Assembly: GCA_027489295.1 (NCBI GenBank)
Contig: JAIYAA010000382.1
Coordinates: 1 to 54,336 of the forward strand
DNA: 54,336 nt
Source of the DNA: Sphingomonadales bacterium
Lineage (GTDB): Bacteria; Pseudomonadota; Alphaproteobacteria; Sphingomonadales; Sphingomonadaceae
Direction: 5' to 3'
In this document: positions 31,124 through 40,092 of the stretch, piece after piece
Position numbering within the stretch: the first letter of the stretch is position 1
Layout: every line of letters begins with the position of its first letter
Made by a program: the position numbers and the translations under genes
The notes under the pieces: model-generated
Told to the model about the DNA's origin: nothing
The model's input: only the letters and a program-made list of their open reading frames with translations
The model's database searches: none

Positions 31124-31222
31124 ATCCGGTGCCCGCGACACTGGCTTCCCCTTTGCATCGGTTCGCCCCGCAGTCGCGGGCGCGTGGCGGACCGGTGCAC
31201 CCATCTGCCCGCGAGGTATATC

Positions 31223-31639
31223 ATGCTGAACATTGCCACTCTCGCCGTCGCTGCGACGGCAGCTCTCCACCTGAAGGGCGCGGACGGCGCGCCGCTCTAC
31301 GACGGCGACAAGCCCGTCCGCATCCTCGTGCACAGCCCGGGCAGCCGCGCCTATGGCGTCGTCGAAAGCAAGCAGACGGCGCGCGCCGTGAAGCGGATGA
31401 ACGAAAACGAGGGCAAGCTGACCGCAGCGTCCACGGAGGAGCGCATCGCCGAGACGGCGGAGGATCTGGCGTCGATCACCGTCGCGTTCGAGAACTTCAC
31501 TTATGGCGATGGCGGCCTGCACGGCGAAGAGCTGTTCCGCGCCGTCTATGCTGACCCGGCGCTCGGCTTCATCACTCGACAGGTGACGAAGTTCATCGGG
31601 GACTGGGCAAATTTCAAGCCCGCCTCGGGCGCGAGCTGA
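31223..31639 (+). CDS. Tail assembly chaperone (gpG-like)
   Basis: With the ATG at 31223 the protein has 138 residues. The N-terminal beta part (LKGADGAPLYDGDKPVRILV) and helical C-terminal part (IAETAEDLASITVAFENFTY, ALGFITRQVTKFIGDWANFK) match gpG/GTA tail-assembly chaperones. Its place, between the tail tube and tape measure genes, is diagnostic. A slippery heptamer AAATTTC (31609-31615) lies in the right frame near the end for -1 shifting into the next gene. Confidence 0.82.
   Translation: MLNIATLAVAATAALHLKGADGAPLYDGDKPVRILVHSPGSRAYGVVESKQTARAVKRMNENEGKLTAASTEERIAETAEDLASITVAFENFTYGDGGLHGEELFRAVYADPALGFITRQVTKFIGDWANFKPASGAS
31609..31615 (+). promoter_or_regulatory. Programmed -1 frameshift heptamer AAATTTC
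   Basis: The heptamer reads A AAT TTC in the chaperone frame, so it follows the X XXY YYZ rule. The -1 frame is open from 31555 through the next gene to 32070. Slipping would make a fusion of about 282 residues, the analogue of lambda gpG/gpGT. Confidence 0.7.
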
Positions 31640-31656
31640 CGACATTCGTCCGGCAC

Positions 31657-32070
31657 ATGGCGTGGCTCAATGCCACGCCCAAGCCGGACGAGCGGTCCAA
31701 GCGCGCCAAGCTTCAGGCCGACACGCCGCAGCTCAGCCGCATGGACAGCCTGAAGCGCGACGGCGTGACGCCCATGATGCCGCCCAACCCGGCGCCCCAT
31801 ATTGTCGATCGCCTGATCGAAATGGGAATGTCGGAAGCTGCAGGCATGGGTGTCGCGCCGCTCAGCTGGCGCGAGATCGACGCGTGGTGCGCGCGCACCG
31901 CCGTTGATCTCGACCCATGGGAGGGACGGCTTCTTCGGCGGCTCTCGGCCGAATATATCGCAGAGGGCCGCCGCGCGGAGCGGGAAGCTTGCCCGCCGCC
32001 GTGGCGAGGGCCGGTCACCGAGAGCGAGGTCAAGGCCGAGCGCCTGGCGCTCGACCTGCTGCTGGACTGA
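31657..32070 (+). CDS. Tail assembly chaperone T-part (gpGT-like extension)
   Basis: The 137-residue reading from ATG 31657 has no visible ribosome site. The same frame is open upstream back to 31555, so the protein is probably made as a -1 frameshift extension of the preceding gene. PHIVDRLIEMGMSEAAGMGV followed by LSWREIDAWCARTAVDLDPW and RLSAEYIAEGRRAEREACPP resemble the second tail-chaperone proteins found before tape measures in alphaproteobacterial phages. Confidence 0.72.
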   Translation: MAWLNATPKPDERSKRAKLQADTPQLSRMDSLKRDGVTPMMPPNPAPHIVDRLIEMGMSEAAGMGVAPLSWREIDAWCARTAVDLDPWEGRLLRRLSAEYIAEGRRAEREACPPPWRGPVTESEVKAERLALDLLLD

Positions 32071-32120
32071 GCGACCTTCGAACTGCCCCGTATTTCCGGG
32101 TAGTTGCCTGCCGGCGATGA

Positions 32121-32342
32121 TCAGTCGATGCGGACGATGACCTCGTCGGTGTCGAAGATCTCGAAGGTCCGCGCGTCCTTTCGGTTCACATGGCTGCCGT
32201 CCAGTAGCTGATATGTCTGGCCGCCAAGCGTGCGCTGGACTGGGCCGTTCAGCGGCTTGAACTCGGTGACCGTGGCCAGCAGGACGACCGTATATAGCTG
32301 CCCGTCCGTTCCCCGGGCCGTGAACCGCTCGACTTCCTCCAT
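32121..32342 (-). CDS. Small leftward hypothetical gene in the tail module
   Basis: With the ATG at 32342 (excellent ribosome site AAGGAGGT) the protein has 73 residues. The sequence has FTARGTDGQLYTVVLLATVT, and DGSHVNRKDARTFEIFDTDE, a short beta-rich family that I recall from many bacterial genomes as conserved hypotheticals. It is on the strand opposite to the tail genes, so it is probably expressed in the lysogen. Confidence 0.68.
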   Translation of the reverse strand: MEEVERFTARGTDGQLYTVVLLATVTEFKPLNGPVQRTLGGQTYQLLDGSHVNRKDARTFEIFDTDEVIVRID

Positions 32343-32406
32343 GCCAACCTCCTTCGCCCTAGCCGCAAGGCTAAGGCGAAGGTCGGGGGAAGTCGATCCC
32401 GTGCCT

Positions 32407-32748
32407 TTAGAAGGCGCGCTTCGCTGGCGCGGGAACGAGTTTACACACACCGACATTTCCCGGGTCGCTTGCCGGCATGAACGAGAAAGTCCGGCGGAAT
32501 GTCAGATCGGTCCGGCTGAATGACCAGGTCATCGGCTCGTCGACCACGAGCACCTCGGTGGGCGTGAACAGCGCCGGGCGCGTTGAGACGCGGCCGCCCT
32601 CAATCGCTATCACCGCCCGCTGGTTCGCCTCGTCAAGCGAGACATCAGCCCGTGCCGATTCCTTTTCGCTCTTCCATTCGCAGCTCAGATAGGTCGGCCC
32701 TCCTGCAGGCCCGACACTGACGCTCGCGAGCAGCCCCAGCCACCACAT
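32407..32748 (-). CDS. Putative secreted small protein, leftward cargo gene in the tail module
   Basis: With the ATG at 32748 (GGAGGG ribosome site) the protein has 113 residues. It opens with a short hydrophobic signal-like segment (WWLGLLASVSVGPAGG), then a beta-rich body with YLSCEWKSEKESARADVSLD, FTPTEVLVVDEPMTWSFSRT, and a second Cys near the end (VGVCKLV) that could pair with the first. It is probably exported to the periplasm. Lysogenic-conversion genes often have this layout; function unknown. Confidence 0.65.
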   Translation of the reverse strand: MWWLGLLASVSVGPAGGPTYLSCEWKSEKESARADVSLDEANQRAVIAIEGGRVSTRPALFTPTEVLVVDEPMTWSFSRTDLTFRRTFSFMPASDPGNVGVCKLVPAPAKRAF

Positions 32749-32820
32749 AGAACCCTCCGTTGCTGGAGGCTTCATGCCAACCCCTCGTCGGCGGCGCAAC
32801 GCCGATCCCCGGAGATGCAC

Positions 32821-35800
32821 ATGGACGACGGCAGCAGCCCCACGCTTGAGGTTGGCTTCGCGATCGACACCGGCGGCGCCTTCGGCGAACTGCTCCGCTT
32901 CTCGCAGATGTTCGACGATCGCACCGTCCAGATCGTGCGGCAGGTCGCGGAGATTGAGAAAGCCGCCGGCGGGCTGATGCAGCTCGGTCCCGCCACGGCG
33001 CGGGTAACGACGTTCGCGAATGCTTCTACGCGCGCCGAGCAGACCATCCGGCGCGAGAAGCAGCAGACCGAGCAGTCGATCGAGCGCATGATCAAGACGC
33101 TGGATCGAGAGCGGCTGGCAGTGGGCCGCACGCGAGAAGAGCAGCGCGCGGCCCGCATCGAAGAGCTCGCCCTTGCTGCCGCGCGGCAGGGCAACACCGA
33201 TGCCGCCGAGCGCCTGGCAGCAAGCGCTCGCGCCCTTGGCGCAGCGCAGAGCGCGCTGGCCGAGGACAAGCTCGCTGCCGAAATGAAGGCCACCGCCGAC
33301 GCGGCGCGGGAGCGGGAGCGCGCGGAGGCCGCCGTCAATGCGCAGCTGATCGAGCGCTCCCGCCTCGAGGCGGCACTGGACCGCATCACTGGCGCCGATC
33401 GCCCGACGGCAGTGCAGGGAGGGGCGACCTTCTCAGCGCTGGCAGAGCGGGAGCGCGCCCTGGAGCTGGCGAAAAACGAGGCTGCGGCGACGCGCCAGCA
33501 GAACGCCCTCCTTGCCGAGCGCGCCAGCATCGAAGCGGCGCTGGAACGCACGACCGGGCTGGGACGCCCCAGCGCGCTGCAGTCCGGGGCGTCGATTGGC
33601 GCCCTGTCCGAGATGGTGCGGAAGGAAGAGGAGCTGGCCGCGGCTACCGACCGGATCCGCGCCAGCCTCGACCCCACCTCGGCGGCCCAGCGTCGGTTCA
33701 CAGAGGAAATCTCCCTCGCTCAGCGCGCGGTTTCCGCCGGGATGCTCAGCCTGGACGAATATGTCGCGAAGCTCCGTATGGAACGCGCGGCGCTGAAGGA
33801 TGTCGAGCAGGCCCACAACGCCGTGGGCGGGGCAAGCAAGCGTGCGCAGCAGGACCTTGCGATGGTCGCCGTCCAGATCCCGGATATCGTCGGAGGCTTG
33901 CTCACGGGCCAGCGGCCTATGACGGTATTCATTCAGCAGGGCGCGCAGATCGCTCAGACCGCGCAGATGGCGGAGGGCGGCGTCGCTGGCCTTGCTCGAA
34001 CGATCGCTGGCGTCTTCACGCCGGCAGTTTTCGCCGCCGGCGCCACGGTCGCTGTTATCGTCGCGGCGATCGCTGCCTGGTGGGATTACGGCAATGCCGT
34101 CCAGAAGGCGGCCGACCTGTCGCGGGGGTCCGGGATCGTCATCGGCACGAACGCCGACATGCTGGAGCGCAATGCCGAGGCTGCCGCGCATGCTGGCAAC
34201 CTGACGATCGCCGCCGCCCGCGACATCCAGAACGGCTATGTTCAGCTGGGCGGCATTGGTGCGAACGTCTTGACTGGGCTGACCGCCACCACGGCAGGGT
34301 TCGCTCGAGCGACCGGTCAAGATGCGGCGAGTGCAGCGAAGGAACTCGGCGCGGCCTTCCAGGATCCGGTTAAGGGCGCCGAGGACCTGACACTGCGCTA
34401 CGGCGTGCTGACCCAGGCGCAGATCGACCACATCCAGGAGCTTGTTCAGCAGAACGACCTCTATGGCGCCCAGCAGGCGCTGCTGAGCGGACTGGCTCCG
34501 CAGTTCGACAAGGCAGCGGTGCACGCGACCGGCCTGGCCGGCGCGTGGGAATACATTGCCACCGCGGCGAGCAACGCATGGACCGCAATGGGCAAGGCAA
34601 TGGACCGCGCGCTCGGCGGCGGCACGCTGACCCAGAAGATCGAAGACCAGTACCAGCAGCGCTATCGCTACCTTCAGCAGACCGGCGGCTATGGCGACAC
34701 GTCGGTCTACGACAAGCGCATTGCCGACATGCAGGCGCAGCTGAGCGCCGAGCGCGCCGCTGAGACGAAGCGGACGGCTGATGCCCGCGCCAAGGCAAAC
34801 GCGCAGCAGGCCGCGCCTATCGTCAGCCGGGTCATCGGCACCGACGCGAAGGACAAGCTGCAAAAAGATCTGGGCATCGTGAATAGTGTGCTGGCAGATA
34901 CCGGCAATCGTGCCGGACTCACGGCCGATCAGCTCAAGCAGCTGCGCCAGTCGCAGGAGATGCTCACCAACGCCGTCAGCTCCTATCTCACACCAGCCGA
35001 GAAGTCGGTGAAGCTGGCGAAGATCGACGCGCAACTCGCAGCTGCGAAATCGCCAGCCGCCAAGGCTGCGCTTGCCGCACAGCGCGCTCAGGTCGAGGCG
35101 TCCGGCAAGCTGGTGACCACCGAGGAGGCGCAGGCGACCGCCGCAGCCAATGCTGCGCGCGCTCGCGCCCAGGCGAGCAAGTCGGGGCAGTCGCACGCGG
35201 AAACGCTGGCGCGCGATGCCGCGTCGACCGAAGCCCAGATCCGCAACCTCTACGCGTTACGGGACGCATATAGCCTATCGAGTGGCGAGACGCTGATCGC
35301 CGAGGCGCGCACCAAGGCTGAGAGCGACGCGATCAAGAAGCGCGGGGATACGGAAGAGTTCGTCGCGCGTCAGGTGCGCCTCGTAATCGCGCAGCGTGTC
35401 GCCGATGCCTCCAAGGGTGCCGCGGCCATGCGCGAACAGGCAACAGCGCAGGAGCAGGTGAATTCCATGGTCGCGGCGGGCCTCGTGCCGGCCGAACGCG
35501 CGTCGGATCTCATTCGCGATCGCATGGCCGACCTCCCGCTGCTCGCAGCGATCGAAGCCGCGCAGAAGGTCAAGGACGTCCATGGGCTGAAGGAGGCGAC
35601 CGCCGCGCTTGAGGAGCAGCGCGCGGCGCGGGAGCGGCTGGCGAACGCGCAGCGCCTCGGGGAGGCGGAGCGCAGCGCGGCGACGATGCGCGACCAGGCG
35701 GCGGCGCAGGAGCAGGTCAATGCGATGGTGGCGGCCGGCCTGATCCCGGCTGAGCGCGCCGGCGAGCTCGTGCGCGAGCGAATGGCGGACCTCCCGCTAC

Positions 35801-38604
35801 TGGCCGCGATCGCTGCTGCCGCTGCGGCGCACGACCTGAAGGCGCTGAGGGATGCGACAGCAGCTTACGAGGATCTGCGCGCCTCGCGCGAGCGCCTCAC
35901 GAAGGCGGAGGCGGATGGTCGCTACAATGCTGCGACCGATGCCGGGAAGAACCGCCTGGCGGAGCTGCGGGAAGAACTTCGCCTGATCGGCGCGACCGAC
36001 GAGGCCCGCGCCAGGGGCATTGCCGAGCTTCGCGCGCGCCAGGAAGCAGCGAACTGGAAAGGCGCCTCGCCCGATCAGGTCGAGGCCTACGTCAAGCAGC
36101 AGAGCGATATCGCGGCGCAGACCGTGTTCAACACTCAGGCGCAGGACGCCTGCAATGCGTCGCTGACGCTGACCGCCGACAAATGGGACATCATCGCCGG
36201 CAAGGTGCAATCAGCAGCGCAGGGCATGTCGGAGGCGTTCGGCGAAGCTGGGCGGGCGATCGGCGACGTCGCCGCGATCTATGCGAGCTACGAGGCACAG
36301 CGCACCCGCGCCGTCTCTGAACACGACGCGATGATCAAGAAGGCGGGCAAGAACGAGAAGCTGGTCGCGCAGGAAAATGCCCGCTTTGCGCTGCGGACGT
36401 CCGGCGACCAGATCGGCATGTATGCCGACATGGCGGGTGCTGCGAAGGGCTTCTTCGCGGAAGGCAGCAAGGGGTGGAAGGCGCTGCAGGCTGCCGAGCA
36501 GGTATACCGCGCAGTGCAGCTTGCCATGTCCATCCGCGCGATGGTGCAGAATACGATCGAGACGGTCACTCGCACCACCAACGCTGCAACGGCTGCGACC
36601 GCCGAGGGCACTGCTGGCATCGCGTCGCAGTCCAAGCTGCCGTTCCCGGCTAATATCGCGGCGATGGCCGCTACCGCGGCGGCTCTGGTCGCGGCCGGCG
36701 TCGCCATTTTCGGAGGCGGCAGCAGCAGCAGTTCGCTGCCCAAGGCGAACGATGGGACCGGGACGGTGCTGGGCGACAGCTCCGCCAAGTCGGAAAGCGT
36801 CAAGAATGCGATCGACGCGCTGAAGGACGTCGACACGCTGACGAACGTCTATTCCCGGCAGATGCTCGAATCGTTGCGCTCGATCGACAGCCAGATCAGC
36901 GGTGTCGCCTCGGTGATCGTGCGCGGCGGCGACATCAATGCCAGCACGAACGTCGCGCAGGGCTTCAAGCCGAACGTCATCGGGTCGGTCCTGGGGTCCA
37001 TTCCGCTGATCGGAGGCATCCTCAGCGGCTTATTCGGGACGCGCACCGACGTGACCGGCAGCGGCATCTACGGGGGCGCCCAGTCGCTCGGGAGCGTTCT
37101 GAACGGCGGCTTCAACGGCCAGGCCTATTCGGATGTCACCAAGACGAAGAAGTTCCTCGGCATCGTCAGTGGCCGGTCCTACTCCACCGAATATGGAGCT
37201 CTCGATCCAGCGCTCTCCAACCAGTTCACGCTGATCCTTCGCGGCTTCAACGATTCCATCAAGGCGGCTGCCGGCCCGCTCGGCGAATCGACCGAGGCGA
37301 TCCAGCAGCGGCTGAACGGCTTCGTCGTGAACATCGGCAAGATCGATCTGAAGGGGCTCACCGGTGAGCAGATCCAGGAGAAGCTGAGCGCGGTGTTCGG
37401 CGCCGCTGCCGACAACATGGCGAAGGCTGCTTTCCCCGGCATCGAGCAGTTCCAGAAGGTTGGCGAGGGAGCCTTCGAGACGCTCGTGCGCGTTTCGTCT
37501 ACGGTCGAAGCCGTGAGCACCGCGCTCGACCAGCTCGGCGGCAGCACCAAGACGCTCGGTGTAGCGGCGAAGCTCGGCCTCGCCGACCAGTTCGACAGCA
37601 TCAGCGATCTGACCGGTGCGGTCTCCGACTATTTCCAGGCGTTCTACACGAAGGAAGAGCAGGCCGCCGCGCAGACCGCGCAGTTCTCGAAGGTCTTCGC
37701 GAGCCTGGGCCTTTCGATGCCCACGACCCTCGCGGGCTTCCGGGCACTGGTCGAAGCGCAGGATCTCACGACGGCGGCCGGCCAGTCGACCTATGCGACG
37801 CTGCTGAAGCTGGCTCCGGCGTTCGCCGATCTGCAGAATGCGCTGGCTGGGGCGAAGAGCGCTGCGGACATCATCAGCGAGCGCGCCGATTTGCAGCGCC
37901 AGCTGCTACAGCTTCAGGGTGATACCCAGGCCTTGCGGGATCTCGATCTCGCCAAGATCGATCCGAGCAATCGTGCATTGCAGCAGCAGGTCTGGGCGCT
38001 GGCGGACGCACAGGAAGCCGCGCAAAATGCGCAGGCCCTTGCCGACGCCTGGAAAAGCGTTGGGGAGAGCATCATGGACGAGGTGAAGCGCATCCGCGGG
38101 CTGTCGGACTCGTCCGGAGGCGGAACCTTCGCGTCGCTGCTCGGACAGTTCAATGCAGCCACTGTGGCGGCCAGGGGAGGCGACCAGGACGCCGCGAAAT
38201 CACTGACGGGCCTGTCGCAGTCCCTCCTCACCGCAGCCGGCAATGCCGCGACCAGCCGGCAGGAACTGGACCGGATCCGCGCCCAGACCGCCGCCAGCTT
38301 GGAAGCCACCTATGGCGTGATCACCGCGCTGACGAAGCCCGCCGCTGGGCCGGGCTCATCGTCGGCTCCGGCGAACGCGGCCGACGCAGCCGCCACGGCT
38401 CAGACCGCGAGCGCGCCGGCGGCCAATGACGATGCCGCTGCCGAGATCCGCGAGCTTCGGTCGGAGCTGGCGAGAATGCGCGAGGAGAACAATATCGGAA
38501 TGGCCACGATCGCGGGCAACACCGGCAAGGCAGCGCGCATTCTGGACAATGTGAGTGGCTCGACCGGCGGTGATCGCATAGCGGTAACCTATAAGTCGGA
38601 ATGA
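32821..38604 (+). CDS. Phage tail tape measure protein
   Basis: The 1927-residue protein has a long coiled-coil-rich N-terminal half, a hydrophobic stretch (about residues 400-425, VFAAGATVAVIVAAIAAWW), tail-measure-type sequence around it (MTVFIQQGAQIAQTAQMAEG), a second hydrophobic region near 1285-1310, and a coiled C-terminal end (IRELRSELARMREENNIGMA). The ATG at 32821 has GGAG 6 bases upstream; ATG 32815 is too close to it. Two internal duplications with periods of about 55 and 86 residues are visible. By the usual rule of about 0.15 nm per residue it would set a tail near 290 nm. Confidence 0.93.
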   Translation: MDDGSSPTLEVGFAIDTGGAFGELLRFSQMFDDRTVQIVRQVAEIEKAAGGLMQLGPATARVTTFANASTRAEQTIRREKQQTEQSIERMIKTLDRERLAVGRTREEQRAARIEELALAAARQGNTDAAERLAASARALGAAQSALAEDKLAAEMKATADAARERERAEAAVNAQLIERSRLEAALDRITGADRPTAVQGGATFSALAERERALELAKNEAAATRQQNALLAERASIEAALERTTGLGRPSALQSGASIGALSEMVRKEEELAAATDRIRASLDPTSAAQRRFTEEISLAQRAVSAGMLSLDEYVAKLRMERAALKDVEQAHNAVGGASKRAQQDLAMVAVQIPDIVGGLLTGQRPMTVFIQQGAQIAQTAQMAEGGVAGLARTIAGVFTPAVFAAGATVAVIVAAIAAWWDYGNAVQKAADLSRGSGIVIGTNADMLERNAEAAAHAGNLTIAAARDIQNGYVQLGGIGANVLTGLTATTAGFARATGQDAASAAKELGAAFQDPVKGAEDLTLRYGVLTQAQIDHIQELVQQNDLYGAQQALLSGLAPQFDKAAVHATGLAGAWEYIATAASNAWTAMGKAMDRALGGGTLTQKIEDQYQQRYRYLQQTGGYGDTSVYDKRIADMQAQLSAERAAETKRTADARAKANAQQAAPIVSRVIGTDAKDKLQKDLGIVNSVLADTGNRAGLTADQLKQLRQSQEMLTNAVSSYLTPAEKSVKLAKIDAQLAAAKSPAAKAALAAQRAQVEASGKLVTTEEAQATAAANAARARAQASKSGQSHAETLARDAASTEAQIRNLYALRDAYSLSSGETLIAEARTKAESDAIKKRGDTEEFVARQVRLVIAQRVADASKGAAAMREQATAQEQVNSMVAAGLVPAERASDLIRDRMADLPLLAAIEAAQKVKDVHGLKEATAALEEQRAARERLANAQRLGEAERSAATMRDQAAAQEQVNAMVAAGLIPAERAGELVRERMADLPLLAAIAAAAAAHDLKALRDATAAYEDLRASRERLTKAEADGRYNAATDAGKNRLAELREELRLIGATDEARARGIAELRARQEAANWKGASPDQVEAYVKQQSDIAAQTVFNTQAQDACNASLTLTADKWDIIAGKVQSAAQGMSEAFGEAGRAIGDVAAIYASYEAQRTRAVSEHDAMIKKAGKNEKLVAQENARFALRTSGDQIGMYADMAGAAKGFFAEGSKGWKALQAAEQVYRAVQLAMSIRAMVQNTIETVTRTTNAATAATAEGTAGIASQSKLPFPANIAAMAATAAALVAAGVAIFGGGSSSSSLPKANDGTGTVLGDSSAKSESVKNAIDALKDVDTLTNVYSRQMLESLRSIDSQISGVASVIVRGGDINASTNVAQGFKPNVIGSVLGSIPLIGGILSGLFGTRTDVTGSGIYGGAQSLGSVLNGGFNGQAYSDVTKTKKFLGIVSGRSYSTEYGALDPALSNQFTLILRGFNDSIKAAAGPLGESTEAIQQRLNGFVVNIGKIDLKGLTGEQIQEKLSAVFGAAADNMAKAAFPGIEQFQKVGEGAFETLVRVSSTVEAVSTALDQLGGSTKTLGVAAKLGLADQFDSISDLTGAVSDYFQAFYTKEEQAAAQTAQFSKVFASLGLSMPTTLAGFRALVEAQDLTTAAGQSTYATLLKLAPAFADLQNALAGAKSAADIISERADLQRQLLQLQGDTQALRDLDLAKIDPSNRALQQQVWALADAQEAAQNAQALADAWKSVGESIMDEVKRIRGLSDSSGGGTFASLLGQFNAATVAARGGDQDAAKSLTGLSQSLLTAAGNAATSRQELDRIRAQTAASLEATYGVITALTKPAAGPGSSSAPANAADAAATAQTASAPAANDDAAAEIRELRSELARMREENNIGMATIAGNTGKAARILDNVSGSTGGDRIAVTYKSE

Positions 38605-38624
38605 TCTGTCGCTGAGCGACAGAT
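38604..38624. repeat. 21-bp palindrome after the tape measure gene
   Basis: ATCTGTCGCT and AGCGACAGAT are perfect inverted repeats around one G. The tape measure stop codon overlaps its left edge. No T-run follows, so it is as likely a protein-binding site as a terminator. Confidence 0.6.
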
Positions 38625-38766
38625 GGCATTTACCCCGCGACGTTATAGAAATACGTTCACGTCGTCGGACAGTCTGCAAGTGCATATTTTTGCTCGGAAG
38701 TAAATTTCGGACTTGTAGTTGAGTTCTACGTTCATGGTATCATTCGGCGGGAAAGCCGAGGGTGAC
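38625..38766. other. AT-richer intergenic stretch upstream of the relaxase gene (candidate oriT)
   Basis: The segment is visibly poorer in G+C than its surroundings (for example GTGCATATTTTTGCTC and GTAAATTTCGG). It has a small inverted repeat CGACGT (38638-38643) with ACGTCG (38659-38664) and a GTAG...CTAC pair near 38716. Relaxase genes of the MobV type usually follow their oriT, so this is the place to look; no nic site can be named. Confidence 0.35.
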
Positions 38767-39864
38767 ATGGGGAAGATATTTTCGATCATCACGTTCCGCG
38801 ATACTGGCCCGATCAAGACGTGGTCGGACATGCGCGGGGCGAATGTGCACAACGCCCGCACGAAGCCGATCGAGCATGCCGTTCCCGGCGCCCCGCCGCC
38901 TGAGCATCTGGTCGGCAGTCGTGATCTGGTTGCGGATGTGAAGGGCAAGCTGCGTCGCGCCGGCATCGATCCGGACAAGATGCGGAAGAACGGCGTCATT
39001 GCCTACGAGGCGATCATGACCGCGTCCCCAGGCTTCTTCGAAGAAGGTGGGGCCGCCGAGCAGAAGGCTCGGCTGGGCAACTGGGCCCGCGCGCAGGTGA
39101 AATTCGCCATGGATCGCTGGGGTGCGCACCGCGTCGCCTCGATGGTGATGCACCTCGACGAGAAGACGCCCCACATCCACCTCGTTGTCCTCCCGCTCGA
39201 GGTGAAGTCGGATCGGCGCCGGCGGGACTCATCCGTCGTTCGCTGGTCGCTGGTGGGGCGCACGATCTCAGGGCCGGGCCAGTTCGACAAACTCCAGGAC
39301 GACTATGCCGACGCGATGTCGCCATTCGGGCTTTCCCGCGGGGAGGCGGGCAGCGGGCGCAAGCACGAGCCCATGGGCCAATTCATGGCGCGCACCGAGC
39401 GCGAGAAGGTGGAGGCTGCGCGAGCGCGCGCCGCGGCCATAGAGCATCAACAAGCCTTGGAGGAATCGATGCTCGAGCTTAGCGCCAGGCGGGCGGCATC
39501 GGCGAAGCGGGAGTTGGAGCTCGAGGTCGAGCGCAGCGCTGCGCAGAAGGAGCGCCGCCGCCTCGAAGCCGAGCGTCAGGCGCTGGCGGTCGAACGCGCC
39601 GAGATCGACGGGCAGCGCTCCAGCCTACAGGTGGAGCGGGCATTGATGGCGTCCGCGCGCGCGCAGCACGAGCAGGACCTTGCCGTCGTCCGATCCGCAA
39701 TGGTGCGGGCCAAGGCATTCCTGGAGCGAATGTCTCGGGTTTCAGCGCGCGATGCTCACCCCGTTCTGCAACAGGCGATGGTCGCGGCGCACGCGTTGCG
39801 CTCGCATGGGCCTGATCTCGCTGCGTTGGCCGCTGCTCAGCGGGATAGTGGCGGCCGAGGGTGA
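38767..39864 (+). CDS. mobV: MobV-type relaxase (Mob/Pre plasmid mobilisation protein)
   Basis: With the ATG at 38767 (GAGGG ribosome site) the protein has 365 residues. The relaxase motif HxDExxPHxH is present as HLDEKTPHIH (H129, D131, E132, P135, H136, H138), and the N-terminal region has GANVHNARTKPIEHA, like motif I of MobV proteins. Residues about 205-345 form a long charged coiled coil (EREKVEAARARAAAIEHQQA). Family knowledge: such proteins nick at oriT and lead DNA transfer with a helper conjugation system. No other conjugation gene is in the window. It follows the tape measure gene directly. Confidence 0.88.
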   Translation: MGKIFSIITFRDTGPIKTWSDMRGANVHNARTKPIEHAVPGAPPPEHLVGSRDLVADVKGKLRRAGIDPDKMRKNGVIAYEAIMTASPGFFEEGGAAEQKARLGNWARAQVKFAMDRWGAHRVASMVMHLDEKTPHIHLVVLPLEVKSDRRRRDSSVVRWSLVGRTISGPGQFDKLQDDYADAMSPFGLSRGEAGSGRKHEPMGQFMARTEREKVEAARARAAAIEHQQALEESMLELSARRAASAKRELELEVERSAAQKERRRLEAERQALAVERAEIDGQRSSLQVERALMASARAQHEQDLAVVRSAMVRAKAFLERMSRVSARDAHPVLQQAMVAAHALRSHGPDLAALAAAQRDSGGRG

Positions 39865-39879
39865 GGTCATGCGGCCGGA

Positions 39880-40092
39880 TCAGTCTTCCTGCTGCGGCTG
39901 GCGATAGTCGGTCGGGTTCGCGACATAATCACCGATGTCGGACTCATACCAGCCAACGCAGTTCACGCTCATCCGTAACTTCGCCGGGAATCTGCCGGCA
40001 CCCTCCAAGCGATAGATGGTAGCTCGGGAAAGGCCGGTTCGCCTCATCACGTCCCGGAGCCTCAGTATGCTGTCGATGCTCCGGTCTTTCAT
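39880..40092 (-). CDS. AlpA-like HTH regulator
   Basis: The 70-residue protein has the AlpA pattern ILRLRDVMRRTGLSRATIYR, then LEGAGRFPAKLRMSVNCVGW and ESDIGDYV. Like the AlpA-like protein at the other end, it could be an excisionase or activator. It is convergent with the relaxase gene (15 bp between stops), and lies last in the leftward group at the right end of the element. Confidence 0.82.
   Translation of the reverse strand: MKDRSIDSILRLRDVMRRTGLSRATIYRLEGAGRFPAKLRMSVNCVGWYESDIGDYVANPTDYRQPQQED

Noticed and set aside
31657..32070. Independent gene for the second tail chaperone
   Set aside because: There is no ribosome site before its ATG and the frame is open upstream to a proper slippery heptamer, so frameshift expression is the better reading. 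The coordinates are kept as a feature for clarity.
38733..38741. A further CATGGTATC copy at an alternative start of the relaxase gene
   Set aside because: It is a single copy far from both arms and lies in potential coding sequence, so it is probably chance. It might be looked at again if the arm-site idea holds.
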